64,000 bases of DNA, taken from NCBI GenBank assembly GCA_900769665.1, contig CAAGHL010000007.1, forward strand, positions 4,370 to 68,369, given 5' to 3'. The notes below the pieces were generated by a model, which worked only from the letters and a program-made list of their open reading frames with translations, did no database searches and was not told where the DNA came from. The number at the start of each line of letters is the position of its first letter. Positions within the stretch are counted from its first letter, which is position 1. A program made the translations under genes and the position numbers. The stretch is from Clostridia bacterium (GTDB taxonomy: Bacteria; Bacillota; Clostridia; Christensenellales; CAG-314). Below, in pieces: positions 7,905 to 17,149 of this stretch.

Positions 7905-9628
7905 GTATAAACATAAACGAAAGAAAACTCGGCACTGCGCTTGCATTGGCGGAAGACGGCAAATACTTTGACGCCGCCGCCGTGTTTGCGACGATCGACG
8001 AGTACGAAGCCAAGATAAATCACATCGGTTGCTTGTGCGCCATTCGCGAAATGATCGCCGCTTGCGAGGAAATAAACAAGCTTTACGAACGTTACGGCGA
8101 AACGCACAATTGTTTTGCCGACATTTGCAAGCTTGGCGACGTGGCGGAAAAGGTACTGCACGAAACAAAGCGCCGTTTCCGTGGCGAGCGCAAGATTTTT
8201 GCAAGTGCCCCCGACAGACTGTCCGCCGACCCGAAGTTGGTGGGACAGTACGAGTTTATCCCCGACGACGAAGACAGTTTGGGGTTGGAATTGGACTTTT
8301 ACAATGACTCCTCGCTGTGGGAGAACGCCGCCCTTGCCGAGGGTAGCTTCTTTGACGTAAAAAGCAAATTGTACCGCGATCACCTGCGTTTGATTGCGGA
8401 AAAAGCTTTCCTCGACAGCGACATGGACAAGTTTGAAAAGTACGCCAAGCGTTTGATTGCCCTTACCGCCGACGATTTGGACAGTATCGAGGCGCAACTT
8501 GCCCTTTGCTACTACTTGGGCGAACGCAAAAAGGCGTTGAAATTTGCCAATAAGCTTGCCAAGTTTACCGAGGGGGTTTCCGCACGTGCGTTGCGTGTGG
8601 CGTTTGAAATTCTGTTTGACGACGAGGTTACTCCGCAAAAGAAAGTGGTGACGTCCCTTATGCAGTTGGCGTTGCCCGTGCTAAACGAACTTTCGCCGCT
8701 TGACTTGTGCGACCTAACCATGTATGCCGAGCGCGAAATCGGCGACAACGACCTGGCGTACAAGTTTGCCGAAAAGCTGTACCCGATGTGCGACGTCAGC
8801 TACGGTGCGGTGGACTACCTCAAGGTGTGCGCCTGTGCCTTTTACAACGCCAAAAACTCCGCATTGGCTAGGGAAGCGGCGTTGAAAATACTGTCCGTGT
8901 TGCCCGACGATTGCTTTGCGGGATCGATGGCGCGGTTTGTCAACGAGCAATTTGATGACAACTACGACGCACACATGAACATCGAAAGCTTCGACAATCG
9001 CATATTTTGGCTACCTACGCCGCTTGTGATATACGAGCATTACACCTGCTTCGGCATACCCAACGGACAAATGCCGACCTTTGGCAAAAATCAATTTGAG
9101 GGTATGCGCAGTTTGATTTCCTTCGTCAAGTATTTGTACAACATCGAAGTGGAAAATTCCTACCTCGAGTTTACTTCACTTGTGCGGTATGCTCTGTCGG
9201 CGGTCAAGGCGGACGACCAAGAATACATCGACTTTGCCAAGAGTTGCCTAAGCGGTATCGACAACGACGTGTACGTGGACGAGGGTTTGTTGCAAGGCAT
9301 TATTTTGCGCGGATGTCGTGACAAAGTGCTTGTTTGCGGCAAGTGGAACTACACGTTGGATTTGTCGCAAATCACGCTAAACGACGACAAACTGTTCCTT
9401 GCGGCACTCGGCACTTGCGCCGCAATATCGGTGGTGGACGTCCCTACAATGGAGCACGCCTACAACGAGCTCAAACAAAAGGCAGGCGGCGTATTGCCCG
9501 ATGCTTCCGTCGTGGCGGTGGCGTATTATATGCTTGCTTCTACGGAAAAAGGCTTCAATCGCTCACCCGAAGCCAAGATATTTGCGCCGCAGGAAAAAGC
9601 CGTGTTTAAGGAATACTTGACCAAGTAA
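7901..9628 (+). CDS. Unrecognised 575-residue helical repeat-like protein
   Basis: I do not recognise this protein. It is a soluble-looking, acidic, mostly alpha-helical protein with no signal peptide and no obvious membrane span. Its first two thirds have TPR-like texture: alternating short helices with Ala/Leu/Tyr patterns such as LAEDGKYFDAAAVF at the N terminus and ALCYYLGERKKALKFANKLAKF at about 203-224. Several cysteines are scattered without a clear metal site. The start codon overlaps the hslO stop (ATGA at 7901), so the two are translationally coupled. A chaperone-associated or stress role can only be guessed from this coupling. Codon use matches the neighbours, giving no sign of recent transfer. 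Confidence 0.8.
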   Translation: MSININERKLGTALALAEDGKYFDAAAVFATIDEYEAKINHIGCLCAIREMIAACEEINKLYERYGETHNCFADICKLGDVAEKVLHETKRRFRGERKIFASAPDRLSADPKLVGQYEFIPDDEDSLGLELDFYNDSSLWENAALAEGSFFDVKSKLYRDHLRLIAEKAFLDSDMDKFEKYAKRLIALTADDLDSIEAQLALCYYLGERKKALKFANKLAKFTEGVSARALRVAFEILFDDEVTPQKKVVTSLMQLALPVLNELSPLDLCDLTMYAEREIGDNDLAYKFAEKLYPMCDVSYGAVDYLKVCACAFYNAKNSALAREAALKILSVLPDDCFAGSMARFVNEQFDDNYDAHMNIESFDNRIFWLPTPLVIYEHYTCFGIPNGQMPTFGKNQFEGMRSLISFVKYLYNIEVENSYLEFTSLVRYALSAVKADDQEYIDFAKSCLSGIDNDVYVDEGLLQGIILRGCRDKVLVCGKWNYTLDLSQITLNDDKLFLAALGTCAAISVVDVPTMEHAYNELKQKAGGVLPDASVVAVAYYMLASTEKGFNRSPEAKIFAPQEKAVFKEYLTK

Positions 9629-9675
9629 TTGCCTTACAACGGCTTGACTATGACGAAATTCGGCAATTTGAAGAG

Positions 9676-9694
9676 TACTATTTCAGACATAGTA
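9676..9694 (+). repeat. TACTAT-N7-ATAGTA motif, copy 1
   Basis: TACTAT-ttcagac-ATAGTA. Here the palindrome is extended to 10-11 bp arms (AGAGTACTAT/ATAGTACTCT) with T-rich flanks, so it may also act as a bidirectional terminator between the convergent 575-residue gene and the YkvI-like gene. The ykvI-like stop codon lies inside the left arm. Confidence 0.85.
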
Positions 9695-10652
9695 CTCTTT
9701 TGTTTTGCCTTATTTGTCGTTTTTCTACCGCAAACTTGCCGAAATTGACCGAAACAAGCATTGTGCCGATTGCACCAACCAAGGTGTACCCGAACTCAAT
9801 CAAAAAGTCCGCTTGCAACAAGCAAAGTGACAAACACAAGGCAAACAGTAGGTATGACGACATCGTGCGGTCGTGCGTTACCTCGTCTAGTAAACTCAGC
9901 GGAGCAACGTTGTTGGCGTACACGCTTGTCGTTGCCGAAGACAAGTACGTAGTAGCTACAAATATCGTTGCAAATACACTCGTCGTTGTAGTGGCGACGG
10001 CGTAGGTCATGTGTAACCACATCAACACGCCCAGTGTAGCAGACGAGGTTACGGCAACCAAAACGTTTTGCCGTACCGACTGATTGCATGCAATACGTGT
10101 CGTTACTCCGCACAATGCCGTTGCGGAAAACAACGCATATACCGCCGTTTGAAAAATCGACACGTCGCATTGCACAAACTGCACTCGTCCGTTTGCCACG
10201 ACAAGCGGCAGTGCAATGTATACGACGGCGCAAGTCATGACAACCGCCGAAAGTATGCTTACCGCATTGTCGCTTCGTCCCACAACACTCGACAACAAAC
10301 ATACAACCAACGCAAATATCGGTAGCCTAAGTCCTAAGTCGGTGATGGCGCACAAGGTTTCGTCGGCGGTGGCAAGCAGTGCGACGACGGTGGCAACGTT
10401 GCCTAGTACCAACAAAAAATAAATTACGGTTGCGCACTTGCCGAAAGTTTTTGCGCACAGGGTTTGGACGTCGGCACTGCGGTATTTGCTTGCCCACAGC
10501 GAGTAGACGATTTGCGCCGCGGTAAACACAACTACAAACACGGCAATGTTTCTCGGAGAGCCGACAAAAATGCGCAGTTCTTTTCCGCTCAAAAATCCAA
10601 CGCCGATAGTTCCGCTTACCACAAGGCAAACGTTGCAAATAAATTTTTTCAT
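9678..10652 (-). CDS. YkvI-like integral membrane protein (APC/LeuT-fold type)
   Basis: A 324-residue polytopic membrane protein with about ten hydrophobic segments. The first helix region, VSGTIGVGFLSGKEL, resembles the GxxIGAGFASGxE motif of the uncharacterised YkvI family, whose members look like secondary transporters with a LeuT-type fold. No substrate can be inferred. It is the only reverse-strand gene in the first 34 kb and is divergent from rarA. There is no clear Shine-Dalgarno sequence in front of its ATG. A TAGTAT element lies four bases upstream, but the spacing is too short for a convincing leaderless promoter. The family assignment is by recall of the motif and is moderately sure. 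Confidence 0.65.
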   Translation of the reverse strand: MKKFICNVCLVVSGTIGVGFLSGKELRIFVGSPRNIAVFVVVFTAAQIVYSLWASKYRSADVQTLCAKTFGKCATVIYFLLVLGNVATVVALLATADETLCAITDLGLRLPIFALVVCLLSSVVGRSDNAVSILSAVVMTCAVVYIALPLVVANGRVQFVQCDVSIFQTAVYALFSATALCGVTTRIACNQSVRQNVLVAVTSSATLGVLMWLHMTYAVATTTTSVFATIFVATTYLSSATTSVYANNVAPLSLLDEVTHDRTMSSYLLFALCLSLCLLQADFLIEFGYTLVGAIGTMLVSVNFGKFAVEKRQIRQNKRVLCLK

Positions 10653-10739
10653 GGTAATACTACGATTTGCAAACGCAGAGTAGTACCGCTCGGCTTAATA
10701 AAGTAGAATAAATATTTTATTATAAAGCCACTTAAACCA

Positions 10740-10774
10740 TTGCAAAAATCTTCGCTATTTGGTACAATTGTAAC
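10740..10774 (+). promoter_or_regulatory. Promoter of rarA, predicted leaderless start
   Basis: TTGCAA (10740-10745), 17-bp spacer, TACAAT (10763-10768), then six bases and the ATG of rarA at 10775. A start six to seven bases after the -10 box falls on the A of ATG. No Shine-Dalgarno sequence is present, consistent with a leaderless mRNA. Confidence 0.65.
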
Positions 10775-12076
10775 ATGGCACAATACGAACAAAACTCAAT
10801 ATTCCAAACGGAAAAGGAAACCAACGTTCCCCTTGCGGAGCGCATGCGCCCGGTGGTGCTAAACCAATTTATCGGGCAAAGCCACATCATATACGACGGC
10901 AGTTTGCTTTGCCGCGCCATACGTGCGGACAAACTAGGCAGTTGCATATTTTGGGGTGGGCCGGGGACGGGCAAAACAAGCCTTGCCAACATCATTGCCA
11001 ACACTACGGGCAGTCACTTTGAAAAGTTAAACGCCGTCAGTAGCGGTGTTGCCGACGCAAAAAAGGTTATCGACGACGCAACGCGCCGTTTCAACGCCTA
11101 CGGGCAAAAAACCTACTTGCTGTTGGATGAATGTCATCGTTGGAGCAAAGCGCAGTCCGACTGCATGTTGCCTGCCATCGAAAAGGGATACATAACTTTC
11201 ATCGGCAGCACGACGGAGAATCCATACGTCAGTATGACTCGCGCCATTGTCAGTCGTTGTCGAGTGTTCGAGTTTTTGCCGCTTACCGCTGACGACATTG
11301 CAAAGGGACTGCGCGACGCACTTACCCGCGACAAGGTGTTTGCACGTATGAATATCGTTGTCGACGACGACGCCATCGCTTACATTGCCGAAACTGCGGC
11401 AGGCGACCTACGCAACGCCTACAACGCATTGGAACTTGCCGTCATTACAACGGACATGGACGACAAGGGCGCAATACACATCACACGGCTAATCGCAAGT
11501 CAAAGCATGCAAAAGAAGGCGTTGTCCGTGGATACGGGAATGTATTACGACATGATCAGCGCGTTTATCAAAAGCATGCGCGGCAGTGATCCCGACGCGG
11601 CAATGTTTTGGTTTGCTCGCTTGTTGGAGGCAGGGACGGATCCCTTGTTACTTGCTCGTCGCATTGTGATACACGCCGCCGAGGACGTTGGACTTGCCGA
11701 TCCTATGGCATTGGTTGTTGCGACAAGTGCGCTGACGGCATTTCAAAATATAGGTTTACCCGAGGGACGTATTCCGCTTACCGAAGCTATATTGTACATT
11801 TGCAATTGTCCCAAGAGTAACAGCGTTGTGGAAACGATGTATCCTGCGTTCCAATCCGCAACGGAACACCCGACGGCACGTGTACCTAGCTACCTAATGG
11901 ACAAGAGTTACAGTAGAGGTACCGAAGGCGTTGACGATACGCCTTACAAATATCCGCACAACTACGGCGGATGGGTGGAACAGCAATACTTACCCGACGA
12001 AGTGAAGGACGAAAAATTCTTTCACCCGACAGGCAACGGACAAGATATCGGTTGCCGCCAACCTAAAAATAAGTAG
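10775..12076 (+). CDS. rarA: Replication-associated recombination ATPase RarA (MgsA)
   Basis: AAA+ ATPase acting at stalled replication forks, related to clamp loaders and to eukaryotic WRNIP1. The 433 residues show PLAERMRP, the Walker A GGPGTGKTSL (about 61-70), a Walker B-like LLLDECHRW, sensor IGSTTENPY, and the C-terminal tetramerisation domain including ADPMALVVATSA and TEAILYICNCPKSNS. One variation is LLDECHR where the family usually has DEIHR. The gene stands alone between a divergent membrane protein gene and tfoX-N, with its own promoter and no ribosome binding site. Confidence 0.95.
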   Translation: MAQYEQNSIFQTEKETNVPLAERMRPVVLNQFIGQSHIIYDGSLLCRAIRADKLGSCIFWGGPGTGKTSLANIIANTTGSHFEKLNAVSSGVADAKKVIDDATRRFNAYGQKTYLLLDECHRWSKAQSDCMLPAIEKGYITFIGSTTENPYVSMTRAIVSRCRVFEFLPLTADDIAKGLRDALTRDKVFARMNIVVDDDAIAYIAETAAGDLRNAYNALELAVITTDMDDKGAIHITRLIASQSMQKKALSVDTGMYYDMISAFIKSMRGSDPDAAMFWFARLLEAGTDPLLLARRIVIHAAEDVGLADPMALVVATSALTAFQNIGLPEGRIPLTEAILYICNCPKSNSVVETMYPAFQSATEHPTARVPSYLMDKSYSRGTEGVDDTPYKYPHNYGGWVEQQYLPDEVKDEKFFHPTGNGQDIGCRQPKNK

Positions 12077-12195
12077 GGTTAATCTAGCTATCACTAACAA
12101 CCCTAACCAAATACTTTGCCGAGTTTGTTTTACAGATATAAGGCGTTGTATTGTCATTGCAACGTCGCACTGCAAACGCACGGCAACGGAGAAAA

Positions 12196-12498
12196 ATGAA
12201 AACAACACCATATCTCGAGGAAGTAAAACGCAAACTTGCGCCGCTAGGCACGGTTACTGCTCGTCCGATGATGGGCGGCTACCTAGTGTACATCAACGGC
12301 GTGTACGTCGCAATAGTGGACGACGACGTGTTGTACGTCAAAAAGTTTGCCGAAAACGCCGGTGTGTTTAGCGGATGTGCCGAGGCAAGTCCGTATGATG
12401 GCGCAAAAGCAATGTATACGCCTAGCACGGACGACGAAGAGTTTTTGCAAAACGCATTTTCGGCAACCTTTGTCGGCGCGGCGAAAAACAAAAAGTAA
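12196..12498 (+). CDS. TfoX N-terminal domain protein
   Basis: A 100-residue protein matching the TfoX/Sxy N-terminal domain: LAPLGTVTARPMMGGYLVYINGVYVAIVDDDVLYVK corresponds to the family core (RxMFGGxGxYxxGxxFA...LYLK). In gamma-proteobacteria TfoX/Sxy is a competence co-regulator, but single-domain relatives in Firmicutes have no settled role. The start is ATG at 12196 with GGAG at 12188-12191; a longer in-frame reading from 12151 lacks a ribosome binding site. The C-terminal half of the full TfoX protein is absent. It lies between rarA and an ABC exporter without a strong link to either. Confidence 0.75.
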   Translation: MKTTPYLEEVKRKLAPLGTVTARPMMGGYLVYINGVYVAIVDDDVLYVKKFAENAGVFSGCAEASPYDGAKAMYTPSTDDEEFLQNAFSATFVGAAKNKK

Positions 12499-12582
12499 AG
12501 CAACAACGCAAGCAAAGAAATCGACAGTGTGCGCAAAGTGCAAAACGCAGTGCCGACCCTTGCTTGAAAATAGAGGTAAAAT

Positions 12583-13329
12583 ATGATTAGACTTAACCAT
12601 GTAACCAAAACCTATTCGGGAAGCAATACAACAGCGGTAGACGATCTTTCGTTGGAAATAAAGGACGGCGAAATATTTGGCTTTCTCGGACCTAACGGCG
12701 CAGGCAAGTCGACCACAATCAAGATGATTACGGGAATACTGACCCCTAGCGAAGGCACGATAGAGGTAGGCGGCGTCAACATTGCCGAAAACCCGATTGG
12801 CGCAAAACAACAAATCGGCTTTGTACCCGACAACCACGAAACATACGAAACGTTAAAAGGCGTGGAGTATCTCAACTTTATCGGCACGATGTACGGCGTA
12901 AACGGCGACATACTTGTCGAACGCATAAATCACTACGCAGAATTGTTCGGTATGACCGATGCTTTGCCAAACCTAATCAGTTCGTACAGTCACGGCATGA
13001 AGCAAAAAATCATGGTAATTGCCGCCCTTATTCATCAACCGAAAGTATGGATATTGGACGAACCTCTGACGGGACTTGATCCGCAAAGTGCGTTTCAACT
13101 GAAACAACTTATGCGCCAACACGCCGACGAGGGCAACACCGTGTTTTTCAGCAGTCACGTAATCGACGTGGTGGAAAAGGTGTGCGACCGCATTGCAATC
13201 ATCAATCACGGTCGTATTGTCGCCGTGGATACACTGGACAATATACGCGACAATCCCAATGTGTCGTTGGAAAAAATCTTCCTTACCGTTACGGCTACTC
13301 CCGTTGACGACAAACCGACGGAGGCGTAG
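12583..13329 (+). CDS. ABC transporter ATP-binding protein
   Basis: A 248-residue ABC ATPase with Walker A GPNGAGKSTTIK (about 38-49), Q-loop, an SHGMKQK signature variant (usually SxGMKQ) and Walker B VWILDEPLTGLDP, followed by SSHVIDVVEKVCDRIAII. It is of the BcrA/NatA/YtrB exporter type, in which two ATPases energise a separate two-subunit membrane domain. RBS AGAGG precedes ATG. The permease gene follows after 7 bp, so both encode one exporter. The substrate is not deducible. Confidence 0.93.
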   Translation: MIRLNHVTKTYSGSNTTAVDDLSLEIKDGEIFGFLGPNGAGKSTTIKMITGILTPSEGTIEVGGVNIAENPIGAKQQIGFVPDNHETYETLKGVEYLNFIGTMYGVNGDILVERINHYAELFGMTDALPNLISSYSHGMKQKIMVIAALIHQPKVWILDEPLTGLDPQSAFQLKQLMRQHADEGNTVFFSSHVIDVVEKVCDRIAIINHGRIVAVDTLDNIRDNPNVSLEKIFLTVTATPVDDKPTEA

Positions 13330-13336
13330 CGGCGCT

Positions 13337-15052
13337 ATGACAAAGTTTTTTTCCTTGGTGGGGCTGACTTTCAAACAGCAGTTTCGTAGCAAACCGACGG
13401 AAAGTGGCAAGAAAAGCAAAGTGGGTACCATTATCTTGTTCGTCGTGCTTGCCATTGTATTTGTGCCTGTCGCAATCTATATCTTTATCGGATGTTTGGC
13501 TCTTGGCAAATACGTCGCGGCAAATCTTCCGCAAGATACCTACGCAGGTATAGTAGGCACATTGCTGTTGGGCGTTCAAGGCGTGACTTTGCTGTTCGGT
13601 TTCCACGGAGTTTTGGTAAACGTATTCAATTGCAAAGACGCCGACAAATTGTTGTATTTGCCTATAAAGGGAACGACGGTGTTTTGGGCAAAGTTTTTTG
13701 TAGCATACGTCAACGAAGCCGTCGCAGGCGCGTTGTTACTGTTTGTTACGGTGTTGCCCTTCGGTATCGGTATGGGTGCAGGCATAGGGTACTACTTGAC
13801 GCTTTTAGTGGCTTTGTTTCTTGTTCCGTTGCTTCCGATGTTGGTATCTACCCTTTTGGCAATGCCTCTGTCTATGCTTTCGGCAAAGATCGGCAAAAAC
13901 GGTGCTGTAAAGACTTTATTCAACGTTTTACTGTATTTGGCGGTTATGGCGTTGTACATTTGGTTGATGCAACAGTTCGGTTACGGCGGCAACGGAGACG
14001 AGAATATAACCGACGAAGAAGCACTGAAAAGGATCGTCGCAATGATTGTAGATCACATTTCGGTGGCGATAGTGTACGTCCATCCCGACTACATGATGGC
14101 AAAAACGTTTGTGGCAACCGATTGGACGGGGCTTGGCGACTTCGCATTGGGTTTGGTGGAATTTGCCGCACTGTTTGCGTTGCTTGCGCTGATTTCCAAG
14201 GCGTTTTACGGCAAAATGCTTACATTGACCGTGGAAGGCGGCGGAAGTACGTCCAAGAAAATCGCAAAGCCGCTGACGGTAGACAAAAAAGGCGGCGTTG
14301 TCCGTCAACTGATTACAAGCGACCTTAAGCGTGTGGTGCGCGACCCACAAATGGGTTTCCAAGCCTTTGCAGGCATGCTGATTACCCCGTTGATTGTTGT
14401 GATAGTTGCAATCGGGTTTAGTACTGGCAATGACGGCGACGTTTCTCTCGGAGGGTTTATCAAGCAAAACGGCATGATAGTGGGTATGTCTTTGATGATA
14501 TATTTGACACTGCTTACTGCCGGGACAAACGTGCTAGGACTGTTCCCCATGTCGAGGGAAAATAAATCGCTGTATTTACTGAAAACATTGCCCGTACCAT
14601 TTGAAAAAATTTTGCTTGCCAAGGTGCTGTTGGCAACGGGCGTTGCGCTTGTTACCGATTTGATTACTGCGCTTGTGGTGGTGTTTGTGGCAGGGTACAA
14701 CGTGCTTAGCGCATTGCTACTGATGTTGGGATTGCTTGCCTACGGATTCGGCAATATGTGCTTGACAACGCACATGGATTTGAAATCGCCGAAAATCGGT
14801 TGGAGTAACTTTCAGACTTCTCTGAAAAACAGCAAAAACAGTTGGATAGCGATGTTATTGGGACTTTTGTCCGGGGTGATAGTCGCCGTAACGAGCATGG
14901 GCTTTTTGTTGTGGTATTCCGTTTCGCGTGCAATGTATATCGAGTGGCTGATGTTTGTTGCCGTAGACCTCGTCGGCGCACTGTATGCTTATGTCGGTTA
15001 CCGCATTATGCGTAACTCGGCGGAAAAACTGTTTGAAAAAATCGAGCCGTAA
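13337..15052 (+). CDS. ABC exporter permease, large membrane subunit
   Basis: A 571-residue polytopic membrane protein with about eleven or twelve hydrophobic segments in two blocks separated by a soluble stretch near residues 290-330. It begins MTKFFSLVGLTFKQQF, a cytoplasmic amphipathic start typical of ABC-2 type exporter subunits. ATG at 13337 is chosen because it follows the ATPase stop by 7 bp; the upstream open frame overlaps the ATPase gene out of frame. There is a weak purine-rich sequence (AGCGGCG) as ribosome binding site. It resembles putative ABC exporters found next to NatA-like ATPases in Clostridia. Antibiotic, sodium or lipid export cannot be distinguished. Confidence 0.85.
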   Translation: MTKFFSLVGLTFKQQFRSKPTESGKKSKVGTIILFVVLAIVFVPVAIYIFIGCLALGKYVAANLPQDTYAGIVGTLLLGVQGVTLLFGFHGVLVNVFNCKDADKLLYLPIKGTTVFWAKFFVAYVNEAVAGALLLFVTVLPFGIGMGAGIGYYLTLLVALFLVPLLPMLVSTLLAMPLSMLSAKIGKNGAVKTLFNVLLYLAVMALYIWLMQQFGYGGNGDENITDEEALKRIVAMIVDHISVAIVYVHPDYMMAKTFVATDWTGLGDFALGLVEFAALFALLALISKAFYGKMLTLTVEGGGSTSKKIAKPLTVDKKGGVVRQLITSDLKRVVRDPQMGFQAFAGMLITPLIVVIVAIGFSTGNDGDVSLGGFIKQNGMIVGMSLMIYLTLLTAGTNVLGLFPMSRENKSLYLLKTLPVPFEKILLAKVLLATGVALVTDLITALVVVFVAGYNVLSALLLMLGLLAYGFGNMCLTTHMDLKSPKIGWSNFQTSLKNSKNSWIAMLLGLLSGVIVAVTSMGFLLWYSVSRAMYIEWLMFVAVDLVGALYAYVGYRIMRNSAEKLFEKIEP

Positions 15053-15276
15053 CAACACGTCCACAACTACGTATAGACGACAACATTGTCATTTGTAAAT
15101 CAACTTACTACTGTCAACTTGTATTACGTTTATCCTTGATGGGTGGGCGGTCGGGGTAGTGGTAATAGCGATGTAATAGGCTTTGCCATAACCAAACTAA
15201 ACAAACAATTATTGCTTTACCATAAGCAATATCAATAACCAATAAAAACTATTTCAATTTGATAGGAGAACAACAT

Positions 15277-16482
15277 ATGGAAAACGTACTTGACGTGCTA
15301 CGTGCGCGCGGATACATTAAACAAACGGTATATGAAGACGAGTTGTACGAACTGCTCGGCAAAGAAAGCGTAACTTTCTACACGGGATACGATCCTACTG
15401 CCGATAGTCTTCACGTTGGGCACTTTGTCACGCTTATGGCGATGGCGCACATGCAACGCGCAGGGCACCGTCCTCTTGTCCTTATCGGCGGAGGCACGGG
15501 CATGGTGGGCGACCCCAGCGGACGTACCGACATGCGTACCATGATGACGCGTGAAACGGTTGCGCACAACGTGGAGTGCTTCAAAAAGCAAATGTCGCGC
15601 TTCATCGACGTGTCCGACGGCAAAGCAATCTTCGTCGACAACGGCGATTGGCTTTTGAACCTCAACTACATCGACTTCTTGCGTGAAATCGGCGCAAACT
15701 TTTCCGTCAACAAGATGTTGACCGCCGAGTGCTACAAGCAACGCTTGGAAAAGGGACTTACCTTCCTTGAATTCAACTACATGCTAATGCAAGCATACGA
15801 CTTTTTGCATCTCAATAGGGAGTATAATTGCGTATTAGAGCTTGGCGGCGACGACCAATGGAGCAACATGTTGGCAGGCGTCGACCTTGTCCGTCGTAAG
15901 GAAGGCAAGAAGGCTTACGCCGCAACGTTCAGTTTGCTTACCACAAGCGAAGGCAAGAAGATGGGCAAGACCCAAAAAGGCGCCGTGTGGCTTGACGCAA
16001 ACAAGACTTCGCCGTACGATTTCTTCCAATACTGGCGCAACGTCGAGGACGACCGCGTGGACGTTTGCATGAAGTTGCTTACATTTATGTCGCTTGAGGA
16101 AATTGCCGAACTTACGGCGCATCGCGACGAACGCATGAACGCCGCCAAGGAACGTCTTGCATACGAAGTAACTAAGATCGTACACGGCGAGGCGATTGCC
16201 GACGAGGTGTTGAAGCAAGCTCACGCAAGCTTCGGCGGCGACGAAAGCAACATGCCCATGGTGGAAATTACCGAACCGGGCAACATCATCGACATACTTG
16301 TCAAGTGTGGTCAAGCCAAGAGCAACGGCGAAGCACGTCGTTTGGTTGAGGGCGGCGGTGTGTCCGTGGACGATACCAAGGTGGCAAACATTGCCTTCAC
16401 ATTGCCTGCCGAAACGCTTGCAAAAGGCGAGTTTGTACTGCACAAGGGCAAGAAAGTGCACCTGCGCGTAATCATCAAGTAA
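15277..16482 (+). CDS. tyrS: Tyrosyl-tRNA synthetase
   Basis: Class I aminoacyl-tRNA synthetase charging tRNA-Tyr. Of 401 residues, the Rossmann domain has the HIGH-type HVGH (in YDPTADSLHVGHFV, about 38-51) and GGTGMVGDPSGR. The catalytic loop is KMGKT, the usual TyrRS version of KMSKS. The C-terminal S4-like RNA-binding domain includes CGQAKSNGEARRLVEGGGVSVD. The start is ATG at 15277 with AGGAG at 15263-15267; an upstream ATG at 15259 overlaps that site. The 224-bp leader was examined for a T-box, but the conserved T-box sequence was not found. Confidence 0.97.
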   Translation: MENVLDVLRARGYIKQTVYEDELYELLGKESVTFYTGYDPTADSLHVGHFVTLMAMAHMQRAGHRPLVLIGGGTGMVGDPSGRTDMRTMMTRETVAHNVECFKKQMSRFIDVSDGKAIFVDNGDWLLNLNYIDFLREIGANFSVNKMLTAECYKQRLEKGLTFLEFNYMLMQAYDFLHLNREYNCVLELGGDDQWSNMLAGVDLVRRKEGKKAYAATFSLLTTSEGKKMGKTQKGAVWLDANKTSPYDFFQYWRNVEDDRVDVCMKLLTFMSLEEIAELTAHRDERMNAAKERLAYEVTKIVHGEAIADEVLKQAHASFGGDESNMPMVEITEPGNIIDILVKCGQAKSNGEARRLVEGGGVSVDDTKVANIAFTLPAETLAKGEFVLHKGKKVHLRVIIK

Positions 16483-16486
16483 CCAA

Positions 16487-17122
16487 ATGAAAGAGTACGT
16501 TACAATCCCCGACGGCAAGGAGTTTGTGTCGGAAACGGTAATAGAAAAATCTCGCTTCATCGCTTGCGCCGTACACGTCGACGACGTGGAGCAAGCGGTG
16601 GAGTTTGTCAAGCAACGCAAAAAGAAGTGTTACGACGCAACCCACAATTGCTACGCCTACATCGTGGACGACAAAGCCAAGTTTAGCGACGACGGCGAAC
16701 CGCAAGGCACCGCAGGACAACCGATGTACGAGTGCTTGAAGCAAATGGGGCTAAACCGCGTGTGCGTGGTGGTGACTAGGTACTTTGGCGGCGTAAAGCT
16801 CGGCGCGGGCGGACTTGTGCGTGCCTATGGCGGCGCCGTTGTGGACGTACTAAACAAAACGCCGCGGTTAAATTATGTAAATTGTTTTACGGCAAAAGTG
16901 ACGGTGGAGTACTCGTTGTACGAGCTTATGCGCCGTGCCGTTAGTCAGCATTGCAACGTCACGGACGTGGACTTTGCCGACAAAGTGACCCTAGGTATAC
17001 TGGGAACAGCCGATTTGGAGAATACTATTACAGACATAGTAACGGATATTTCTAACGGAAAGGCAATTTACACGTCGCTTGGCACGACATTGTACCCGTA
17101 CAAACATATCGTCACGTACTAA
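16487..17122 (+). CDS. IMPACT/YigZ family protein
   Basis: A 211-residue member of the UPF0029/YigZ-IMPACT family, with the family hallmark YFGGVKLGAGGLVRAYGGAV at about 101-120. Further matches are SRFIACAVHVDDVEQAVEFV, HNCYAYIVDD and DDGEPQGTAGQPM. Bacterial members are of uncertain function; a role in translation or proteolysis control has been suggested from the eukaryotic Gcn1-binding homologue. It starts 4 bp after tyrS with no Shine-Dalgarno sequence of its own, so translation is probably coupled to tyrS. It contains copy 2 of the TACTAT-N7-ATAGTA motif, read as NTITDIV. Confidence 0.92.
   Translation: MKEYVTIPDGKEFVSETVIEKSRFIACAVHVDDVEQAVEFVKQRKKKCYDATHNCYAYIVDDKAKFSDDGEPQGTAGQPMYECLKQMGLNRVCVVVTRYFGGVKLGAGGLVRAYGGAVVDVLNKTPRLNYVNCFTAKVTVEYSLYELMRRAVSQHCNVTDVDFADKVTLGILGTADLENTITDIVTDISNGKAIYTSLGTTLYPYKHIVTY
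17023..17041 (+). repeat. TACTAT-N7-ATAGTA motif, copy 2 (inside yigZ-like gene)
   Basis: TACTAT-tacagac-ATAGTA, identical over 19 bp to copies 5 and 8, which are intergenic. It is read in frame as part of ENTITDIVTD, with the codons AAT ACT ATT ACA GAC ATA GTA. Confidence 0.85.
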
Positions 17123-17149
17123 AAACAAAATGAAACGGAGAAGTAGTAT

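Noticed and set aside
15053..15276. Possible T-box riboswitch upstream of tyrS
   Set aside because: The only similar sequence (GGGTGGGCGGTC near 15141) does not match the conserved T-box AGGGTGGNACCGCG, and no terminator with U-tract follows. I call it unstructured for now.
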